A stretch of DNA of 64,000 nucleotides from Amorphophallus konjac (Eukaryota > Streptophyta > Magnoliopsida > Alismatales > Araceae). This document shows, piece by piece, positions 57,800 to 64,000 of the stretch. Made by a program: the position numbers and the translations under genes. The stretch spans positions 48,044,458 to 48,108,457 of the forward strand of contig CM040126.1 in NCBI GenBank assembly GCA_022559845.1, written 5' to 3'. Under the pieces are notes generated by a model. The model was given only the letters and a program-made list of their open reading frames with translations, ran no database searches and was not told the DNA's origin. Positions within the stretch are counted from its first letter, which is position 1; every line of letters begins with the position of its first letter.

Positions 57800-58500
57800 C
57801 TACGTCTCATGCAGCGTCAACGCTGTATGCATTTCGCAAGTCATGCAGCGTCAACGCAGCAAGTGTGTCTCATGCATCATGCGTCGACGCCCTCAGACTT
57901 CAAAGTCTGTACAGCCTTTCATATGAAAGTCCATACATTGGACTGTCTCTTCCAGCGTCTCACGCTACCCAAGTCCGTACAGCGTCTGTCTTCATGCATT
58001 AGCCAAAGTCTATTCATTGGAGCGTCTTGCTCAGCGTCTCATGGCATGAAGTCTGTACACTCGATTCGCCCTTGCTTTGGTCAAGTGTATACATTCCTTC
58101 ACTGTAGCTTTCACGTATCCAAGTCTACACATCGTGAAAGTCTATACACTCATCATTGACCTTCGTTCAAGGCAAAGTCTATACACTGGGTTTGATGCCA
58201 TGTCTATATGTTGACTGGCAGTCTTCAGCTAAGTGTATTTCTTGCTTCATAACATGAAGTATATACATTGCATGTTCTTTTAATCAAGTCCATACACTGA
58301 GCAAGTACATGCATTGTCAGCCTGTCGAGCTTCAAGTCTACACATTGGGCTGTCAGGCTTCAACTCTCTACACTCGTTGTTAAAGTCCTGAACTTTACCA
58401 AGTCTATACACTGGACCTTGGTTTACCAAGTCTGTACACTCGCTGCATTGCATCAAGTCCATACAATGGCAACTCTGCTTAAGTATATACATTTGTCTGA
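57800..58500. repeat. 'aagtctrtacac' array with variable flanking dyads
   Basis: The 12-mer AAGTCTRTACAC (or AAGTCCATACA) recurs about 17 times, 25-50 bp apart. Around many copies short words pair with each other: CTTTCACG/CGTGAAAG (58109-58142), AGTCC/GGACT around ATACATT (57928-57944), ACCAAG/CTTGGT (58399-58424), CTTTCATATGAAAG (57916-57929). Loop sequence is kept while stems vary. Confidence 0.65.
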
Positions 58501-58639
58501 ACTAAGTTCATTTTCCTCTGTCTGTCTGCAGATGATTCAGGTCATCAAGACTTGGCACGTGATCCAAGAGGCTGAAATGCTGACACGTGGACACAACAGT
58601 TCAAATAATCTAGAAAGAAGCTCCTGGATTATTCTGGTG

Positions 58640-59060
58640 CGTCAACGCCTTGATCAAGTAGCGTGGACGCAGTAGTTCAAAAATTCAAGAAAGAAGCTTG
58701 TGGATTACTCTGGTGCGTCAACGCATTGATCAAGCAGCGTCGACGCAGCAGTTGAAGAAGCATTCAGCCTCACAGGCTATTCCACTGCGTCAACGCCACA
58801 ATTAAGCAGCGTCGACGCAACAGCTAAAGAGACGAGGCTAATGGCTACTGGAATGCCTCACTGCGTCAACGCCACGGGTCGGAAGCGTCGACGCAGCAGT
58901 TAAAAAGGCTAGACTGTTTTGTTCACTAGAACGCATCAATGCGTTAACGCCATTGCTGATAACATCGACGCAGCATGCCCATCTGTTAAAGACTTGATCA
59001 CTGGATCACAGATGCGTCAACCCCTTTGAGCAAGTGGTTAACGCCACCTGACTCTAGTTG
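58640..59060. repeat. TGCGTCAACGC/GCGTCGACGCA dyad array
   Basis: Five or six units: TGCGTCAACGC, 12-15 bases, GCGTCGACGCAGCAG. The best copies start at about 58711, 58786 and 58861. Left arm TGCGTC pairs with right arm GACGCA. The array ends about 130 bp before the TATA box at 59190. Confidence 0.8.
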
Positions 59061-59189
59061 CTGAGCGTGCTAATAAAGGGCACGTGATCCGAGGTAGAAT
59101 GCAGGCTCGTGAACCAGGATGCTGCCACGTGGTCCGAACTTTTAGGGCGAGAGCTGTGGAAGCCACACGCGCCCTGCTACTGCTCCAGG

Positions 59190-59196
59190 TATAAAA
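59190..59196 (+). promoter_or_regulatory. TATA box of the SIRE-like LTR
   Basis: TATAAAA in 'ccaggtataaaatggagcc'. It follows the second dyad array and precedes a purine-rich leader. Confidence 0.7.
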
Positions 59197-60169
59197 TGGA
59201 GCCTTCGTCTTAAGATGAAGGTTGATCGAAGAAGAAGCCTGAAGAGCAGAAAGCCCTTCGATCCAGAAAAAGAGAAAAAGGAGAAAAAGAGAAGAAAAAG
59301 TAGAGTGGAGAGAAGCTGTCGATCCAGCACAAAAGAAGAAAGAAAAGAAAGAGAAGAGAAGAGCAGAGAGTGAGAGATTAGAAGAAGCAGAAGAGAAAGA
59401 TGCTGTGAAGAATTAGTGAAATCGAGAGAGGAGGAGAGTAGCTGCCTGAAGATTAGTCTTCACTGGACGTGGATCAAATCCAGGCCAGTCAGCTCTTTAA
59501 GAGCCACATTGTGCTTTTCGTTTACAGCTTTCCGATGCTGCTATCTTGTCTGTTATTTTCTATTTTACATTTTCTTTCAAGCTGTTAGCCAGCGGTTTGC
59601 AGAGGAGGACTCCTCTAGACAGCAAGCTGTGTTGCTCAGCGGGCAGTGGAGGTTTCCACTGGACGGGTAAGCTGTAATCCCCAGTGGTTGCAGTGGTGGA
59701 TTCCACTGGACGACAAGCTGTGAGGCCCAGCGGTTGTAGGCAAGCTGTGATGCCCAGCTGTTCAAGCTGTGAGTCAGCGGAATCCACACTCGGGTTGAGT
59801 GTGGGGTGGATGTAGGTCTGCAGGACCGAACCACCTAAAAACCCCTCTTGCATTGTGGTTTGATTGCTTATGGTTTGCTTCCGCTAGATGAATGCATAGG
59901 GGCGCTCCATGTGTTTGGCTTCTGGTTGAGCAGAAGAGTTAATTAGTTTTCTGATTGGCTAAATTTGTCTTGTTAGCACTCTAGTGATCTCACTGTGTGT
60001 TTGTTTCAGTTCCGCAACTGCCCATTAGCCTTCAAGGTTGTTCAGTTTGCGAACTAGCAATTTTTAGTGAGCATTAGATTTTAATTGAGCGAAATCTTTA
60101 CTGGGTGAAAGTTTTTATAGGCTATATTCATTCACCCCCCCTCTGAATACTTGCACCGAACCCAACAAT

Positions 60170-60181
60170 TGGTATCAGAGC
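60170..60181 (+). other. Primer binding site, initiator tRNA-Met
   Basis: TGGTATCAGAGC, two bases after the LTR end at 60167. It is the standard copia primer site. Confidence 0.9.
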
Positions 60182-60420
60182 GGTCTCTGACTTAACAGAT
60201 CTAACAATCTGCAGAGGATCCTGCTAACTATTTAGTGCATTTCAGAGTGGGTCATTTGGAATCGTCTTGATTTACTGTCTTAGTGCATTTCTGTCTGGTG
60301 CATCTCATAAGTGTGCCTCTTGTGTTCTGTATTTAGCTTTACTGAGTTAGTACCGTGTCTTGCTTATCTGGTTTTATTGTCTAGTGTTCTGTGCTTTGAA
60401 TTTGGTTGTTATCTGATTCG

Positions 60421-62845
60421 ATGGCTAATCCTCCGATATTCAGAGGTGATAACTTTGACTCTTGGTTCGAAAACCTCCATCGGTATGTAAAGTCTACTGA
60501 TCCAAAACTGTGGAAGGTAATGACTCACGGCCCATACAAACTGTCGAAAGGATAAATCTAAATGGACCAAGAAGGACAAGCTGAAAGACTCTGTCAATAA
60601 TAGAGCTATAGTTTTATTAAAAGAATCAATTGACAGATCTCTAATTGAATGCATTTCATCTTGCAGGTCTGCCAAAGACATTTTGGATAAACTGAAGCTA
60701 ATCAGGAATCACAGCAAGTGCTTAATGGCTGATCATAGAAATGCTGATGATGAAACTTCATCCGAGGTAAGTTCTGAATCAGAAGGATACTCTTTCGATG
60801 AATTGATAGAGATGTATGAAAACTTGTTAGAAGTTTCCAAGAAATTGAAATCTGAAAATAAAAAATTGAAAAAGAAATGTGATAGAATAAATCTGAAAGA
60901 TTCATGTGAAAACTGTCCAAATATGAAAAAGTCTTATGATGCTTGCATGCTAAATGTTCAGAATCTTAAGAAACAAAATGATTCTCTAAAATTTGAAAAA
61001 CAAACATGGTTGGATAAAATGTCAGAAATAGAGAATCAGTTGAATGATAAGAAAAAGGAGCATCTAAAAGGCATGCAGGAACTCACTGAAGTTAATTCTG
61101 AATTGGAGAATGAAGATCTTCAAAAGAAGAATAAAACTCTTATGGTCAGAATGAATGAAATCAATGAGGTTTCACAGTCCTCTTCTGCTAAATCAAATTG
61201 TAAAACATGCTCAGCTTTAAGAGAACGTAATGAAGATCTCTTTAGTGAGAATGAATGGCTAAATAAACAAATTGCCTCACTTAAAGATGATCACAAAAAT
61301 CTGCTCGCTGAGAAAATTAAAGCAGAAGAAAGAGAAGATGAACTGATTGAAAAATTGGAGCACATGTCTGGAAGAGAGAGATGTGCTAATAATGAAATTC
61401 AGGATAAAAATCTTGAGGAAGAAAACACTGAATTAAAAGCTGAAGTTGAAAAACTAAAGTGGTTGAACACTGGCTTGTCTGAAAGACTTCTCACTATAGA
61501 AAAAGGAAAAGCTGTCTATGATGGAAATTCAGAAATTTTGAACAGTCTAGAACAAGAAATTGAGAAGTATAAAACTGCAAACCAAGTTCTAAGCGAATGT
61601 GTTAATTGCAGTGAACAGGAAATAGCCAGTTATGAACTTCACATTGCTAGCTTGGAAGATAAAATTCATAATCTGGAAAATTCAGCTATTGAGTCTGCCA
61701 AGATTAAAGGAAAAATGAAAACTGTTGGGAAGAGGAAGGATGATAATTCTGAAGGGGGAACAAATTGCTGTTCTGATGTTAAGAAAATCACTAAAAACCA
61801 GCTATATACAACTTTTGTTCAAAGCACTGATGTAGCTGGTACTTCAAGGCAATCCACAAAACAAAATGAAAATCAGAAGTCACCTTCAAAATCTGTCTTT
61901 CAGTTTAAAGCTCAGAAAATTGAAAAACAAACAAAACCTGTTGAGGATAATCAGAAATTGACAAGAAAGAGTCAAACAAAAAGGGCAAAGAATAATTCTG
62001 GTTATACTCTGAAATTTGTTAGCTCTGCTGAATCTGATGGGTCAATGCAAAATGCTCATGCTTCTTGTACTCATTCACATGCATCTGTGAATTCATCTGA
62101 TAGAAACCATGCCCCTAGGAAATCTGATGCTTCATGCTATTATTGTGGCAGGTATGGTCATTTAATGAATGAGTGCTATGCCTTGAAATCTGATGACAGA
62201 ATGCATGCCAGATACACCCCAAATCATCATGAGTACAAAAGAAACAAACTCAAATTCAATCAGCATATCATTTGTTTCACTTGCAACAAGCCTGGGCATA
62301 AGGCTAATGAGTGCTGGTCAGGAAATCATTGGGGTAAAAATGAATCAAGAAGAAAGCATCTTAAATGCTTTGAATGTGGTAAGCATGGGCATGCAGTCAA
62401 AGATTGCTGGCATGCTCAGGGAAATAGATTAAACTCTAAATCTGTCAAATTCCCTGCTTTCTATAATTCTGTTAGAAATAACTTGAGAGATAAAAAGAAA
62501 AACTTTGCATGTTTTGAATGTGGTAAGCTAGGCCACAAAGCTGCCAACTGTCGGCTGGCTGAGCATGGAAAGAAAAATTTTCAAGTCAATAAAAGAAATA
62601 CTCATGCTCATACACATAATTTTCATACTCATATGCATGCACATGGGCATCATGTTTCTGCTAACATGAAGAATAAAAACAAAAATTCTCTGGCTTCATG
62701 TTATTATTGTGGAAAAACTGGACATTCAAGTGTTGAGTGTAAATTGATGGAATATGATGATCATGTTGCTAAAAGATTGTTTAGAACACCTGTTAGGGCT
62801 CATACAGGACCCAAGGCAGCTTGGGTTCCTGCAGGATCAAAATAA
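60421..62845 (+). pseudogene. gag: SIRE-like Gag with five zinc knuckles, one frameshift
   Basis: The ATG at 60421 opens a Gag start (MANPPIFRGDNFDSWFENLH) that hits TAA at 60553. One base less in the GG at 60550-60551 would bring it into the frame that stays open to 62845. The second part contains SLIECISSCRSAKDILDKLK (UBN2-type gag core), a long Glu/Lys/Asn-rich coiled coil (about 60780-61700), a Ser/Lys linker and five CX2CX4HX4C knuckles (from 62135 to about 62740: CYYCGRYGHLMNEC, CFTCNKPGHKANEC, CFECGKHGHAVKDC, CFECGKLGHKAANC, CYYCGKTGHSSVEC). His-rich spacers separate the last two. It ends GPKAAWVPAGSK and a stop, at the point where SIRE gag normally passes into pol. It would coat element RNA. 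Confidence 0.8.
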
Positions 62846-64000
62846 TCCAGTTGTTGCAGGTGTGCCTTGGAAATGAATAAAGGGGGTTAATCAACCAAGG
62901 CACTCAAGAATGAAAACCCCATGACTACATTTCAGGTTAGTTCTGAAAACTCTGCTAAAATTCTGTCTTCTAAATTTGTGTGCTCTAAATGCCTGCATAT
63001 CATGATTAATTCTTTTGTGCATCATCTAACTGAATCTAATTGAAAATCTGAAATGCACATGGAAATAATTGTAGTTTACCTTGAATGCATTACATATCTA
63101 TGTCATGATGCATGATATGTCAAACTCCCTGTATGTCGTATTGCACTGATTTGCATGACCATCATGGTATATTAGATGGAACAGTGCTGAAGGGCAGATG
63201 GAGTATGTCTGGATGCTACTGCCATGTGTGAGGTGGTCCTTGGACCAAGTCCTCCGCCCAGTACCATGGGTCAAGTCATATAGAGCAGTGTATTGCATAC
63301 CATGTTGATCTGTTGGTGCTAAACTGAAGTTTTCTGAAACATGAATTGAACAATCATGCTTATAGTAATTCTCTTCTGTCTAACTTGCATGAATCATATC
63401 TGAATGCTAAATTTGATATCATGTGATGTGATTTCAATACATTTCATGCATATAGTCAGGGGGAGTCCAACTGTTTTTGATCAATGCATATCATAATAAT
63501 CTGTCTGTGCAAAATTGAATTATCTTGAAGAGTTGATTGCTCTAGCATGATGCTCTCTGAATAAAGAATGCTCTGACGTTTGAATAATCATCTTGCATAA
63601 ATTGCATCAATTCAGGGGGAGCTTGTTGAGTCTTATGTGAGTCACTGCATATAGACAAGGGGGAGCATTATCACATTGTTGACACTATTTGAAATTCTCA
63701 CTCTACACTCTTTCAAATCATCAATTGACTATTTTGAATTCATACCTTCTTGAATCTGAGAATTTGACTACTAATCCTCAATCTGTTGAAGAAGGAGTGT
63801 CTCATTTTGTCTGACTGAAATTCAACTCTGCTATTGGCTTTAAACTTTTATTCTCTTTTGCTGATTGATTCTTTCACCAGCTAGTACTCTTCCTTCATAT
63901 ACCTCTCAGCTGGTGTGACTGAATTGGCTCTACTATTGATTTGTTGGTCAGCTAAACTTATTTTTCTGATCTGAGGAACTTAAGCTGCATGTCATGCAAT
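62846..64000 (+). other. Non-coding region after gag, purine tracts, no pol
   Basis: Where protease-integrase-RT should begin, no motif is seen in 1.15 kb. Three GGGGGAG tracts occur ('cagggggagtcc' 63458, 'caggggga' 63614, 'aagggggagc' 63658), like the purine tracts near the 3' end of SIRE elements. The 3' LTR must lie beyond the window if it exists. The element therefore looks gag-only and non-autonomous. Confidence 0.55.

Larger units (their letters stand above)
57544..60167 (+). repeat. 5' LTR of a SIRE/Maximus-like Ty1/copia element
   Basis: It ends ...CCCAACA at 60167 next to the PBS; the start is set at TGTTGATGATG (57544) because copia LTRs of this group begin TGTT..GATGAT, but 57529 is also possible. 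Length is about 2.6 kb. U3 contains two dyad arrays (57800-58500 and 58640-59060) and a TATA box (TATAAAA, 59190-59196). The R/U5 part has purine-rich and then 'aagctgtgatgcccagc' repeats at 59640-59780. Confidence 0.7.

Overview
The window looks like intergenic, repeat-saturated DNA from a large flowering-plant genome. The evidence is plant LTR-retrotransposon lineages (Tat and Athila Ty3/gypsy, Del/Tekay-like LTRs, SIRE/Maximus-like Ty1/copia), plant mobile domain (PMD) genes, a CACTA terminus and a three-exon R2R3-MYB gene. A GC-rich MYB third exon fits a monocot, but species cannot be told. Only one ordinary host gene is convincing: a MYB48/MYB59-like factor at 51547-52632 (+). One assembly gap (100 N) lies at 14040-14139.

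Layout. 1-1.76 kb: unassigned. 1.76-11.77 kb: 3' half of a decayed Tat-type element (archaeal-type RNase H and integrase remnants, three blocks of hairpin-rich tandem repeats, then a multi-exon antisense gene with its own TATA box at 11.21 kb). 11.8-30.2 kb: a PMD-gene district. Gene A (+, 13267 into the gap), gene C (-, 15499 into the gap) and gene B (-, 28108 to 16014). Gene B is split by a complete young Athila element (16630-27310; LTRs of 1382 bp with 6 differences, TSD ACAGG, intact 1889-residue Gag-Pol). 29.5-37.4 kb: palindrome array, GA-rich low complexity, a second Tat-like 3' end with an LTR start at 33193, and several GC-rich tandem arrays. 37.6-40.37 kb: 3' end and LTR of a plus-strand Del/Tekay-like element. 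40.37-49.0 kb: a minus-strand non-autonomous element (LARD-like) with >3 kb LTRs and only 1.8 kb of non-coding interior. 49-54.3 kb: MYB gene and flanks. 54299-57187: solo LTR with TSD CCAAC. 57.5-64 kb: 5' part of a SIRE-like element carrying a gag with five zinc knuckles but no pol in view.

The most unusual signal is structural. Almost every repeat family here carries its own array of short CpG-rich inverted repeats (dyads), with a different sequence in each family. In four cases the array sits a few tens to a few hundred bases upstream of a TATA box that serves, or could serve, a TE gene (11.35-11.69, 12.88-13.04, 15.60-15.82 and 29.53-30.16 kb). Others lie inside the LTRs of Del/Tekay-like and SIRE-like elements or in Tat 3' repeats. 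Sequence-unrelated arrays with the same architecture suggest repeated, independent selection for dyads in TE regulatory DNA. This is inference from reading the sequence; no alignment, folding or expression test was possible.
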